Source: JBGAQP01 sp044220635
GTDB taxonomy: Bacteria; Pseudomonadota; Gammaproteobacteria; Burkholderiales; Usitatibacteraceae
Reading direction: 5' to 3'
NCBI GenBank assembly: GCA_044220635.1
Contig: JBGAQP010000044.1
Location: 1-14,977, forward strand
DNA length: 14,977 nt
Numbering within the stretch: position 1 is the stretch's first letter; each line of letters starts with the position of its first letter. A program made the position numbers and the translations under genes. The notes under the pieces were generated by a model that was given only the letters and a program-made list of their open reading frames with translations, ran no database searches and was not told where the DNA came from. Shown here in pieces: positions 6,539 to 13,957 of the stretch.

Positions 6539-7504
6539 CTAGGCGCGGCGGCGGCTGCGCTTCCTCCAGGTCGACGGGGGCTTCGCGTACACGCGCTTGA
6601 AGGCGCGCGAGAAGGAGCCGACGGACTCGTAGCCCGCTTCCTTCGCGATCGCCTCGACCGCGCGGTGCGTGCCCGCGAGGTTTCGCGCGGCGAGCGCGAG
6701 CCGCCAGCCGGTGAGGTAGGCGATCGGAGAGTCCCCGAGCACCAGCGTGAAGCGCTCGGCGAGCGCCGAGCGCGAGATCCCCACCTGCCGCGCGAGCTTC
6801 TCCACCGTCCAGTCCTCGCCCGGCCGGCCGTGCAGCAGCGCCATCGCGCGCCCCACGAAGCGGTCGTTGAGCCCCGCGAGCCAGCCCGTCGCGCCCGGAG
6901 GCGTGGCCTCCACGTGGTGGCCGATCGCCTCGATGAAGACGAGCTCGGCGAGCGAGCCCAGCATCGCGATGCCGCCGGGGCGCGGCGCGTCGCTTTCCGA
7001 AAGCGTGAGCCCGAGGCTGTCCTCGAGCAATGCCGCCGCGGGCGAGCCGCGCAGGTCCACGCGCAGCACCGCGGGGAGCGAGGCGAGCAGCGGGTCCGAG
7101 AGCCGGCGGTCCATGGCGGCGAGACCCGTGATGATCCGGGTGCGCTCGCCGCGCCCGCCGTGAACCACGGGGGCGAGCTCGCCGGCGATCGGGGGCTTCG
7201 CGAGGCTGGCGAGCGCGACGGGCTGCGCGCCTTCGCCGTTCGCGAGGCGGTGCGCCTCGCCGTGGGCGACGATCGCGACCTCGCCCGCGCGCAGGCGGAC
7301 CGGGCCGGCCGTTCCCGCTTCCAGCGTGCACTCGCCCGCCACGAGCAGGTGGAAGACGGCGGGGGAGTCGGCCTCGGGGAGGAAGGGCTTCGCGAGCGCG
7401 GTGGAGGCTGCCGCCTCGATCGCCCAGGGCGCGCCCAGGTCGGCGTGCAGCATCGCCGCGCCCGTCAGCCGCACCGCCCTCAGCACCTCCGATAGCGCGT
7501 CCAT
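6539..7504 (-). CDS. AraC-family transcriptional regulator with cupin sensor domain
   Basis: The 321-residue product is a DNA-binding regulator. Residues 1 to about 190 resemble the AraC cupin_6 sensor domain (FHLLVAGECTLEAG, LRAGEVAIVAHGEAH). The C-terminal 100 residues hold the two helix-turn-helix motifs: WTVEKLARQVGISRSALAERF, then AVEAIAKEAGYESVGSFSRAF and the closing FKRVYAKPPSTWRK, where P/FxR-type residues of the family are kept. The ligand is unknown; members of this subgroup often control neighbouring oxidoreductase or hydrolase genes. It lies 45 nt after the DUF2863 gene on the same strand, so the two may be cotranscribed, and it is convergent with the esterase gene. Its start at ATG 7504 gives the usual length; the ribosome-binding site is weak. 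Confidence 0.92.
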   Translation of the reverse strand: MDALSEVLRAVRLTGAAMLHADLGAPWAIEAAASTALAKPFLPEADSPAVFHLLVAGECTLEAGTAGPVRLRAGEVAIVAHGEAHRLANGEGAQPVALASLAKPPIAGELAPVVHGGRGERTRIITGLAAMDRRLSDPLLASLPAVLRVDLRGSPAAALLEDSLGLTLSESDAPRPGGIAMLGSLAELVFIEAIGHHVEATPPGATGWLAGLNDRFVGRAMALLHGRPGEDWTVEKLARQVGISRSALAERFTLVLGDSPIAYLTGWRLALAARNLAGTHRAVEAIAKEAGYESVGSFSRAFKRVYAKPPSTWRKRSRRRA

Positions 7505-7549
7505 CCCCGGATGATGGCGGATTGCGCGCGCTCAGGCCACCCGGCCCGC

Positions 7550-8737
7550 CTAATGGAAATGCGCGGTGTGGGGCTCGGCTTCCTCGGGCAGCTCCGCGTG
7601 CACGATCTCGCCCTCGGCGTTGGCGTAGAGCGGCGCGCCGCAGTCCTCGCAGTATTCCGGCGTGAAGGTGCCGGTGAGCTTCTTCACGTCGCTCACGCCG
7701 CAGGCGGCGAGCTGCTCGAGCACCTCGTCCTGGGGCCCGGGGCGCGCGGTCTCGTCCTCGCGCCCGTAGAGCGGCCACACGACGCCGTGGGCGACGTCGG
7801 GATCGCCCGCGATGGAAAAGGCGATGCGGTACTCGTCCACGCGGTCCTCGCCGAAGCCCGCGACGACCGCGCGCAGGTCGGAGGCCTTCGCCGGCAGGGC
7901 GCTTTCGAGGAACGCGACCGCCGCGCGGATGCCGAAGGGGCGCACCTGCCGGTCCGATTCGCGGCAGCTCACGTAGTACGCGTCGGGCAGCAGGCACTCG
8001 AACACGCAGCCCGGCAGCAGCTTCGCGAGCGTGGGCCGCGCCTGGGCGATCCACTGCTCGAGGCTGCCGATGCGCCCGGCGTGGCCCGAGGCGTCCTCCT
8101 GCCAGCGGAAGAGCGGCTGGCCGCGCGGCACCGCCACGCAGGCGATCAGGAAGCGCGTGTCGGCGAGCAGCTGCGCGGTCTCCGGCAGCCGCGTGAAGTC
8201 CACGCGCGGGTCCTCGCCCGTGATCGCGGCATCGGCGAGGCGCCCGGCGAGCCGGCGCAGCTCCGAGAAATGGCGCGGCAGCTGGTCGATGGAATAGAGG
8301 TAGGGCAGGAGCGCGAGGCGGGCGTCGGCCGCGAGCACGTGGCCGCAGAGCTGCGCCTTGAGCGCCTCGGCGTCGGCCCTGGCGACCGGCCCCGAGGGGA
8401 TCGCGTACTTCGACCACGCGACCAGGGGCACCGCGATCAGCAGCGCCTGCCACGCGCGGTCGCCCTGCATCGAGACGAGCGCCTCCGACTCGCTCTCGAC
8501 GAGCTCGATCAGCGTGTCGTAGGCGCCGACGTTGTTCTGGTAGAGGTGGTCGAGCGCGCCCTCGAGCGGGGCGTCGTTGCCGTTCTCGAGGAGCTTCGCC
8601 GCGAGCGCCGACATCTCGGCCTCCCAGTAGCGGTCCTCGGTGAGGCTGCCGGAGGCGGCGAGGCCGTTGGCGAGCGCGATGAGGCGCTCGGCGTCGCGGG
8701 TGAGTCGGGGCGGGGATTTGGGGCGGCTGCGGGGCAT
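7550..8737 (-). CDS. DUF2863 family protein
   Basis: A 395-residue cytoplasmic protein without signal peptide or membrane helix. I recognise it as DUF2863, a family of unknown function known mainly from betaproteobacteria, from the N-terminal LTRDAERLIALANGLAASGS and the general architecture (residues 1-120 helical, then mixed alpha/beta). The C-terminus carries a possible metal site: YCEDCGAPLYANAEGE followed by HAELPEEAEPHTAHFH, that is one CxxC plus four histidines in the last 40 residues. The name is family-level only; no reaction is known. It precedes the AraC gene by 45 nt on the same strand. The ATG at 8737 follows a poor ribosome-binding site; the basic, proline-rich first ten residues are plausible but not proof of the start. 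Confidence 0.8.
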   Translation of the reverse strand: MPRSRPKSPPRLTRDAERLIALANGLAASGSLTEDRYWEAEMSALAAKLLENGNDAPLEGALDHLYQNNVGAYDTLIELVESESEALVSMQGDRAWQALLIAVPLVAWSKYAIPSGPVARADAEALKAQLCGHVLAADARLALLPYLYSIDQLPRHFSELRRLAGRLADAAITGEDPRVDFTRLPETAQLLADTRFLIACVAVPRGQPLFRWQEDASGHAGRIGSLEQWIAQARPTLAKLLPGCVFECLLPDAYYVSCRESDRQVRPFGIRAAVAFLESALPAKASDLRAVVAGFGEDRVDEYRIAFSIAGDPDVAHGVVWPLYGREDETARPGPQDEVLEQLAACGVSDVKKLTGTFTPEYCEDCGAPLYANAEGEIVHAELPEEAEPHTAHFH

Positions 8738-8798
8738 GGCGGGCGGGACCGGGAGGCGGCGAGCGCGCCGCTCCCCGATGCGGGAGGAATGACCCGCG

Positions 8799-8804
8799 AT
8801 TTTA
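8799..8804 (-). promoter_or_regulatory. Candidate -10 of the DUF2863 gene
   Basis: Read on the minus strand, TGATAAAAT lies about 60 nt upstream of the DUF2863 start. TAAAAT is a fair -10, in an otherwise GC-rich stretch, and it abuts the TGA stop of the small upstream ORF. No clear -35 is visible. Confidence 0.3.
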
Positions 8805-8972
8805 TCATTGCGCCCCGCAGCGGGTCGCGGCGCCCGGCGCGCGCGGGCCTTCGAGCGCGCGGCACCACGCCGAGCGCAGCCATCTCCAGCCCGCTTCCAT
8901 CAACCGGCCCATCTCGGCCGCGCGCTCCCGCTTCGCCCTGCGTTCGATCACCACCCAGTCGAGGTCTTCCAT
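8805..8972 (-). CDS. Small hypothetical protein (55 aa), divergent from LysR gene
   Basis: A short ORF starts at an ATG (8972-8970) preceded by a perfect AAGGAG with a 6-nt spacer and ends at TGA (8807-8805). The product begins MEDLDWVVIERRAKRERAAE and continues with MGRLMEAGWRWLRSAWCRAL, an amphipathic, tryptophan- and arginine-rich helix, then a Pro/Ala/Gly tail with two cysteines in the whole protein. About 90 percent of codons end in G or C, as in neighbouring genes. It resembles in style the short basic DUF1127-like proteins of proteobacteria, but I cannot assign a family. Possible promoter elements lie upstream, overlapping the LysR promoter region, which is the classical arrangement for a LysR target. 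It fills most of the gap between DUF2863 and the LysR gene. Confidence 0.6.
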   Translation of the reverse strand: MEDLDWVVIERRAKRERAAEMGRLMEAGWRWLRSAWCRALEGPRAPGAATRCGAQ

Positions 8973-9017
8973 CGTCGTCTCCTTGCGCGGCGGGCCCGGT
9001 GCGGGCCCGATGGAAGC

Positions 9018-9047
9018 AATCTAATTCCCGATCGAATCGGATACAAT
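9018..9047. promoter_or_regulatory. Overlapping divergent promoters of the LysR gene and the small ORF
   Basis: On the plus strand TACAAT (9042-9047) can serve as -10 for the LysR gene. On the minus strand TTGTAT (9046-9041) and TAGATT (9023-9018) form a -35/-10 pair with exactly 17 nt between them, facing the small ORF. The imperfect dyad ATTC-N6-GAAT (9024-9037) lies between. This stretch is much AT-richer than its surroundings. Control of both genes by the LysR protein is inference from the arrangement. Confidence 0.4.
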
Positions 9048-9093
9048 CCGGCTGAACGGCAAATCATTGCTGACGCCATGGCATAAGTCCCCG

Positions 9094-10002
9094 ATGGGCT
9101 TTCCGACCGACATGGCCGCCTTCGTCCGGGCGGTGGAGCACGGCGGGTTTTCCGCCGCGGCACGCGACCTGGGGCTCACGCCCTCGGCGGTCTCGAAGCT
9201 CGTCACGCGCCTCGAGGCGCGCCTGGGCGTTCGCCTGCTCAACCGCACGACGCGCCGCATCGCGCTCACGCCCGAGGGCGAGGCCTACTTCCACCGCAGC
9301 CGGCGGATCCTCGCCGACATCGAGGAGGCGGAGGACGAGGCGGCGAGCTTCCGCGTGCGCCCGCGCGGGATGCTGCGCCTGAACGTGGGCACGGTCTTCG
9401 GCATGCACCAGCTCGCGCCCGCGCTGCCCGGCTTCCTCGAGCGCTATCCCGAGATGCAGGTCGAGCTCACCGTCACCGACCGCGTCGTCGACCTGATCGA
9501 GGAGGGCGCGGACCTCGGCATCCGCACCGGGACGCTCGCGGACTCCTCGCTCGTCGCGCGCCGGATCTGCGACCTCGAGCGCGTGATCTGCGCCGCCCCC
9601 GGCTACCTCGCGAAGCACGGCACCCCCGCGAAGCCCGGGGACCTGCGCGGCCACAACTGCCTGCGGCTCGCGAGCCTGCCCTCGCTCTGGCGCTGGCCCT
9701 TCGACACGAAGGAGGGCCTCGAGACGGTCGAGGTGAAGGGCAACGTGCTCGCCGACGACGCGGAGACGCTGCTGCACCTCGCGCTCGCGGGCGCGGGGAT
9801 CGTGCGCCTCGTCGACGTGGTCGTGGGCGATGCGATCCGCGACGGGCGGCTGGTGCCCGTGCTCGCGAAATCCCACCACGTGGAGCCGGTCCCGCTGCAC
9901 GCGGTCCATCCCCAGGGGCGGCACCGCTCGCCCAAGGTCGCGGCCATGGTCGACTTCCTCGTCGAGCGCTTCGCCCACGCCCCCTGGCGGGCGCCGCGCT
10001 AA
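9094..10002 (+). CDS. LysR-family transcriptional regulator
   Basis: The 302-residue product has the family layout. An N-terminal winged helix-turn-helix spans about residues 5-65 (MAAFVRAVEHGGFSAAARDL, LTPSAVSKLVTRLEARLGVR, LLNRTTRRIALTPEG), followed by a linker helix and a periplasmic-binding-like effector domain (RGMLRLNVGTVFGMHQLAP to the C-terminus). The sequence belongs to the large group of single-gene LysR regulators of which many act on adjacent oxidoreductase genes; the effector is not predictable. ATG 9094 gives the standard N-terminus (MGFPTDMAAFVRAVE); an upstream TTG at 9067 adds nine residues without family support. It is divergent from the small ORF and only 15 nt upstream of the exonuclease gene, so those two may be cotranscribed. 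Confidence 0.94.
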   Translation: MGFPTDMAAFVRAVEHGGFSAAARDLGLTPSAVSKLVTRLEARLGVRLLNRTTRRIALTPEGEAYFHRSRRILADIEEAEDEAASFRVRPRGMLRLNVGTVFGMHQLAPALPGFLERYPEMQVELTVTDRVVDLIEEGADLGIRTGTLADSSLVARRICDLERVICAAPGYLAKHGTPAKPGDLRGHNCLRLASLPSLWRWPFDTKEGLETVEVKGNVLADDAETLLHLALAGAGIVRLVDVVVGDAIRDGRLVPVLAKSHHVEPVPLHAVHPQGRHRSPKVAAMVDFLVERFAHAPWRAPR

Positions 10003-10017
10003 GGGCGCGAAGCGCTG

Positions 10018-11445
10018 ATGTTCGCGCCCGCCATCGCCTTCGTCGACGTCGAGACCACCGGCGCCACGCCCACGGGCGACCGCGTCACCGAGATCGCGAT
10101 CGTGCGCGTGGTCGGGGGCGTGCTCGCCGAGGAGTGGTCCACGCTCGTCGACCCCGGCTGCACGATTCCCGAGGAGATCCAGGCGCTCACCGGCATCACG
10201 AACGCGATGGTGCGCGGGGCGCCGCGCTTCTCCGAGGTCCGCCGCGAAGTGATGCGCCGCCTCGAGGGCCACCTCTTCGTCGCGCACAACGCGCGCTTCG
10301 ACTACGGCTTCATCAAGAACGAGTTCCGCCGGGTCGAGCAGCCCTTCACGGCGGACGTGCTGTGCACCGTGCGGCTGTCGCGGCGCCTCTTCCCGGAGGC
10401 CGCGGGCCACAGCCTCGATGCGCTCATCGCGCGCCACGGCCTCGCGGTGCCCGCGCCCACGGGCCCGGAGGACCGCACCGGGCGGCACTCGGCGCTGGGA
10501 GACGCGCGCGCGATCTGGCAGTTCGTGCGCGAGCTCTACCGCCTGAAGAGCGAGGAGGAGATCGAGGCGGCGGTGAAGCGGCTGCTGAAGACGCCGAGCC
10601 TGCCGCCGCAGCTCGCCGCCGACGCGCTCGAGGGGCTTCCGGAAGGCCCCGGCGTGTACCGCTTCTACGGCGTGAACGACCTGCCGATCTACGTGGGCAA
10701 GAGCATCAACCTGAGGGACCGCGTGCGCTCGCACTTCTCGGGCGACCACCGCTCGGCGAACGACCTGCGCCTGTCGGGCGAGATCCGCCGGATCGAGGTC
10801 GAGCAGACCGCGGGCGAGCTGGGCGCGCTGCTGCGCGAGGCCGCCCTCGTGAAGTCGATCCTGCCCCTGCACAACTACCGCCTGCGCAGGAAATCCTCGG
10901 CCTCCTTCATCCGCATGGGCGCGCTCGGCGCCCCGCCCGACACGATCACCGTGGGCGAGGTCGACTGGAACGAGCGCGGACCCGGCGCCGAGCCGCTCCA
11001 CGGGCCCTTCGCCACCAAGGCCCACGTGCGCGCGCTCCTCGAGGAGCTCGCGGCGGAGCACGGCCTGTGCTGGCGCCTGCTCGGCTGGGAGAAGCGCGGC
11101 GGCCCGTGCTTCGCGCGCCAGCTGAGGCGCTGCCGCGGGGCGTGCATCGGCGAGGAGACCGCCGAGGTGCACGGCCTGCGGCTCGCCACCGCGCTCGCGA
11201 AGTGGCGCATCCGCGACTGGCCCTGGGAGGGCGCGGCCGTGGTGCGCGAACGCGACCCCGACGGCCGCATCGAGGAGGCGCACGTGATCGACCGCTGGTG
11301 CCATGTCGGCACCGCGCGCTCCGAAGAGGCGCTCGCCGCGATCCTGGAATCCCGCCACGACCTGCAGTTCGACCCCGACGTCTACCGCATCCTGCTGCGC
11401 CACATGGAGGCGCACCCCGGGGCCTGGCGGCCCGTGGGGACCTAG
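10018..11445 (+). CDS. DnaQ-like 3'-5' exonuclease fused to UvrC/Cho-like GIY-YIG nuclease
   Basis: A 475-residue two-nuclease protein, presumably for DNA repair. Residues 5-170 are a DEDDh exonuclease like the DNA polymerase III epsilon subunit, with all acidic residues: D10/E12 in FVDVETTG, D95 in AHNARFDYGF, H157 and D162 in HSALGDARA. Residues 208-290 are a GIY-YIG domain like UvrC and Cho: GPGVYRFY, IYVGKSINLRDRVRSHF and an E267/E274 region before LVKSILPLHN. Residues 350-380 hold four cysteines, C351-x12-C364-x7-C372-x3-C376, matching in spacing the iron-sulfur ligands of UvrC; the UvrC RNase H-like half and helix-hairpin-helix are absent. Such fusions are known from bacteria and often annotated as exonuclease or Cho-like. 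It follows the LysR gene by 15 nt and shares stop-codon bases with the convergent SRAP gene. Confidence 0.92.
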   Translation: MFAPAIAFVDVETTGATPTGDRVTEIAIVRVVGGVLAEEWSTLVDPGCTIPEEIQALTGITNAMVRGAPRFSEVRREVMRRLEGHLFVAHNARFDYGFIKNEFRRVEQPFTADVLCTVRLSRRLFPEAAGHSLDALIARHGLAVPAPTGPEDRTGRHSALGDARAIWQFVRELYRLKSEEEIEAAVKRLLKTPSLPPQLAADALEGLPEGPGVYRFYGVNDLPIYVGKSINLRDRVRSHFSGDHRSANDLRLSGEIRRIEVEQTAGELGALLREAALVKSILPLHNYRLRRKSSASFIRMGALGAPPDTITVGEVDWNERGPGAEPLHGPFATKAHVRALLEELAAEHGLCWRLLGWEKRGGPCFARQLRRCRGACIGEETAEVHGLRLATALAKWRIRDWPWEGAAVVRERDPDGRIEEAHVIDRWCHVGTARSEEALAAILESRHDLQFDPDVYRILLRHMEAHPGAWRPVGT

Positions 11446-12131
11446 GCGGGGTCCGACCCCACGGGCTCGGCCTGCTTCAGCACGTCCGGCGACTCGTTCC
11501 TCGGGTTGTTGACGAGGCGCGAGACGATGCGGCTGCGCGTGGGCTCGTCGGCGTAGGGCCGCAGGAGCTTCGCGGCCTGCGCGGGGGGCGCCGAGAGCCA
11601 GGCCTCGTGGTCCTCGGGGCGCAGGATCACCGGCATGCGGTCGTGGATCGCGCTCAGGGCGCGGTTGGCGTCCGTCGTGAGCAGCGTGTAGGTCTCCACG
11701 GCCGGTGCGTCCGGATTCGACTTGTCGCGCCAGCTCTCCCAGAGCCCCGCGAAGGCGAACACGGGCTGGTCCGCGAAGGTGATGGCGTGCGGGACCTTGT
11801 GCCCGGCCTCACCCGTCCACTCGTAGAAGCCGGTGGCGGGCACGAGGCAGCGCCGGGCGCGGAAGGCGTTGCGGAACGAGGGCTTCTCGCCCACCGTCTC
11901 GCTCCTCGCGTTGATCATGCGGTTGCCGATCGAGAGGTCCTTCGCCCAGAAGGGCACGAGGCCCCAGCGCAGCATCGCGATCTCGCGCCCGCCCGCCCCG
12001 GCCGCGCGCACGACGGGCGCTTCCTGCGTCGGCGCGATGTTGAAGCGCTTGCGCACGCGGTCGTGCACGGGCACGTGGAAGGTGAAGGAGATGACGTTGC
12101 CGTCGGCGTCGAGGAAATAGCGGCTGCACAT
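11442..12131 (-). CDS. SOS response-associated peptidase (SRAP, YedK/HMCES family)
   Basis: SRAP proteins bind abasic sites in single-stranded DNA and form a stable thiazolidine crosslink through the N-terminal cysteine exposed after Met removal. The 229-residue product starts MCSRYF with the reactive C2; N74 in MINARSE, E104 in GFYEW and H163 in AIHDRMPVIL are the other active-site residues, all intact. Length is typical. It is convergent with the exonuclease/GIY-YIG gene: the CTAG at 11442-11445 provides a TAG stop on both strands. The pairing of two repair genes is suggestive but they are not cotranscribed. The upstream spacer to the SRPBCC gene is only 81 nt and has no visible LexA-type operator. 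Confidence 0.96.
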   Translation of the reverse strand: MCSRYFLDADGNVISFTFHVPVHDRVRKRFNIAPTQEAPVVRAAGAGGREIAMLRWGLVPFWAKDLSIGNRMINARSETVGEKPSFRNAFRARRCLVPATGFYEWTGEAGHKVPHAITFADQPVFAFAGLWESWRDKSNPDAPAVETYTLLTTDANRALSAIHDRMPVILRPEDHEAWLSAPPAQAAKLLRPYADEPTRSRIVSRLVNNPRNESPDVLKQAEPVGSDPA

Positions 12132-12156
12132 GGCGAAAGTATGTCACGGCGCTCGG

Positions 12157-12185
12157 TTGCCGGTGCCCGCCATCGTGCGTAAGCT
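12157..12185 (+). promoter_or_regulatory. Candidate promoter of the SRPBCC/zinc-ribbon/META operon
   Basis: TTGCCG (12157-12162) and TAAGCT (12180-12185) are separated by exactly 17 nt, predicting initiation near 12192. This leaves a short leader containing the strong AGGGAGGAAG before the SRPBCC start. Confidence 0.45.
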
Positions 12186-12212
12186 AGCCGCGTTCCTTCG
12201 AGGGAGGAAGTC

Positions 12213-12743
12213 ATGAAGGTCCTCAAGTGGCTGTTCATCGGCATCGCGGGCCTCGCGCTCGTCGTCGTGGCCGTGGGCTTCGCGCTTCCGTCGAGCTACA
12301 TGGTCACGCGCTCGGTCGACATCAACGCGGCCCCCGACAAGGTCTATCCGCTCATCGCCGACCCGAAGGCCTGGGCGAAGTGGGGCGTCTGGAGCGAGCG
12401 CGACCCGGCGATGAAGACGACCTACTCGGGCGCGCCCGAGGGCCAGGGCGCGAAGTGGGCCTGGGAGAGCAAGAGCGAGGGCAACGGCAGCATGGAGTTC
12501 ACCCGCGCCGAGCCCGGCAAGGCGCTCGAGTACGCGCTTTCCTTCCCCGACATGGGCATGAAGTCGAAGGGCGCACTCCTGCTCGAGCCCGCGGGTGCCG
12601 CCACGCGCGTCACCTGGACCAACGCCGGCGACGTGGGCGGCAATCCCCTCATGCACTACTTCGCGGTGATGATGGACGACCTCGTCGGGCCCGATTTCGA
12701 CAAGGGCCTCGCCAACCTGAAGGCGCTCGCCGAGAAGCCGTGA
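12213..12743 (+). CDS. Membrane-anchored SRPBCC (polyketide cyclase/START-like) protein
   Basis: The 176-residue product has an N-terminal hydrophobic helix at about residues 5-27 (KWLFIGIAGLALVVVAVG), then an SRPBCC helix-grip domain: VTRSVDINAAPDKVYPLIADPKAW with KWGVWSERDP, and the closing helix DDLVGPDFDKGLANLK. The family binds hydrophobic ligands in a deep pocket; members with a single anchor helix are common in proteobacteria and uncharacterised. With one N-terminal helix the domain would sit in the periplasm. A strong ribosome-binding site (AGGGAGGAAG) lies before the ATG. Its TGA stop overlaps the GTG start of the zinc-ribbon gene, so the two are translationally coupled. The ligand is unknown. 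Confidence 0.88.
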   Translation: MKVLKWLFIGIAGLALVVVAVGFALPSSYMVTRSVDINAAPDKVYPLIADPKAWAKWGVWSERDPAMKTTYSGAPEGQGAKWAWESKSEGNGSMEFTRAEPGKALEYALSFPDMGMKSKGALLLEPAGAATRVTWTNAGDVGGNPLMHYFAVMMDDLVGPDFDKGLANLKALAEKP

Positions 12744-13483
12744 GCGGCGAGCCGAACGCCACAGCGAGGAGCGTCGCGGCGGGCCGGGCCTGCCCGAGCT
12801 GCGCGGCGCCGATGGAGCTGGCGGCCTTCGGGCGCCTGCCCCACGGGCAGGTGGACCTCGAGATCTGCTACGGCTGCCACGCGATCTGGTTCGATGCCTA
12901 CGAGAGCGCCCAGCTCACGCCGGGCGCCGTGATCCAGCTCTTCCGCCGCATCCACGAGCACCGCGACGCGCCCGCGCGGCCGCTCGGCGACAATCCCCGC
13001 TGCCCGGAGTGCCGCGCGCTGCTCGCCTTCACGCAGGACATCCAGCGCACCAACCGCCTCGCCTACCACCGCTGCCCCGAGGGGCACGGCCGGCTCACCA
13101 CCTTCCTGCAGTTCCTGCGCGAGAAGAACTTCGTGCGCTCGCTCTCCGCGCCGGAGGTCGAGCGCCTGCGCGCCACCGTGTCGCAGGTGCGCTGCTCGGG
13201 GTGCGGCGCGCCCGTGGACATCGCGCGCGAGGCCGCCTGCGGCTTCTGCCGCTCGCCGCTTTCCGTGCTCGACGCCGACGCGGTGGCGAAGACGCTCGCC
13301 GCCCTCGCGCACGCGGAGCGGCGCCGCACGAGCCCCGATCCCGCGGAGATCCTCGCCGCGCTCTCGCCCGCGCGGCTCGCGCGCCACGAGTCCCCGTGGA
13401 TGCGCGACATCCAGCCGATGGGATCCTCGCCCGCGATCGTCGACCTCGTCGTCGAGGGCATCGGCGCGCTCCTGAGCCGATGA
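12740..13483 (+). CDS. Triple zinc-ribbon protein (zf-TFIIB-like)
   Basis: A 247-residue cytoplasmic protein with three probable zinc knuckles. The first is C18xxC21 with C43xxC46 (ACPSCAAPMEL, EICYGCHAIWFD), which has the TFIIB-type zinc-binding pattern. The second is C88xxC91 with C112 and H116 (CPECRALLAF, HRCPEGHGR). The third is C152xxC155 with C167xxC170 (RCSGCGAPVDI, CGFCRSPLSVLD). The rest is helical with a C-terminal tail ending DLVVEGIGALLSR. It starts at GTG 12740, overlapping the SRPBCC stop in GTGA; the same frame is open further upstream, but that part overlaps the SRPBCC gene and is not credible. Similar zinc-ribbon proteins of unknown function occur in betaproteobacteria. A protein- or nucleic-acid-binding adaptor role is possible but not shown. 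Confidence 0.82.
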   Translation: MSGEPNATARSVAAGRACPSCAAPMELAAFGRLPHGQVDLEICYGCHAIWFDAYESAQLTPGAVIQLFRRIHEHRDAPARPLGDNPRCPECRALLAFTQDIQRTNRLAYHRCPEGHGRLTTFLQFLREKNFVRSLSAPEVERLRATVSQVRCSGCGAPVDIAREAACGFCRSPLSVLDADAVAKTLAALAHAERRRTSPDPAEILAALSPARLARHESPWMRDIQPMGSSPAIVDLVVEGIGALLSR

Positions 13484-13507
13484 CCGAACCCCGTAACCGG
13501 AGTTGAA

Positions 13508-13957
13508 ATGAACCCACGCGGCAATCCCGTCCCGAAGATCGTCTCCGCCCTCGCCGCGCTGGCGCTCGCCGCCTGCGCCGCCGCGACCCGGGAGCCGCCC
13601 CCGAAACCCTTCGTCGGCACGCAGTGGATCGCGCAGCTCGAGCTGCCGATTCCGGGCGACCAGCCGTGGGTTCGCATGGGCGACGGGCGCCTCGAGGGAT
13701 TCGGCGGCTGCAACCGCATCAGCTCGCGCTACATCCAGGACACGGTTGGGGCGCGCGCCATCGCCTTCGGCGTGTTCAGCTCGAGCAAGAAGCTGTGCGA
13801 CGACGCCATCATGGGCGCGGAGCGCCGCGTGCTCGAGGTGCTCCAGGCGGCCTCGAGCTACTCGGTGACCGGCGACGAGCTGACGATGACGGGCTCCGCG
13901 GGGACGATGCGGTTTCGCGCGAAGGCGGACCCGAAGGCGGAGGCGGCGCCGAAGTGA
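13508..13957 (+). CDS. META-domain (HslJ-like) lipoprotein, first copy
   Basis: A 149-residue predicted outer-membrane lipoprotein. The signal peptide runs to about residue 22 with lipobox L20-A-A-C23, and Ala after the cysteine is compatible with outer-membrane sorting. The META domain follows: GTQWIAQL, the glycine/asparagine motif GFGGCNRISSRY, a SSKKLC segment in place of the usual T-x-x-x-C, and an ERRVLEVLQ helix. HslJ, the best-known member, is linked to novobiocin resistance and heat shock in E. coli; the biochemical role is unknown. GGAG five bases before ATG supports the start. It lies 24 nt after the zinc-ribbon gene and overlaps the next META gene in GTGA. Two META proteins in tandem suggest a duplication followed by divergence. 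Confidence 0.85.
   Translation: MNPRGNPVPKIVSALAALALAACAAATREPPPKPFVGTQWIAQLELPIPGDQPWVRMGDGRLEGFGGCNRISSRYIQDTVGARAIAFGVFSSSKKLCDDAIMGAERRVLEVLQAASSYSVTGDELTMTGSAGTMRFRAKADPKAEAAPK

Noticed and set aside
6480..8453. 657-codon minus-strand open frame over the AraC and DUF2863 genes
   Set aside because: Arg/Ala/Gly-rich out-of-frame reading of real genes on the same strand.
8990..9010. Repeated GCGGGCCCG near the small ORF as an operator
   Set aside because: Two short self-complementary GC-rich words are likely by chance in this composition and have no supporting context.
9064..11415. 783-codon minus-strand open frame across the LysR and exonuclease genes
   Set aside because: It spans two well-identified plus-strand genes and has shadow composition with no recognisable domain.
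10134..12182. 682-codon plus-strand open frame
   Set aside because: Arginine- and alanine-rich shadow that runs through the exonuclease gene and then antisense to the SRAP gene.
12132..12212. LexA-type SOS operator upstream of the SRAP gene
   Set aside because: No CTGT-N8-ACAG or similar dyad could be found in the 81-nt spacer.
12227..12739. Long N-terminal extension of the zinc-ribbon protein
   Set aside because: It overlaps the SRPBCC gene in another frame and reads as Arg/Gly-rich shadow; the GTGA overlap gives a natural start.
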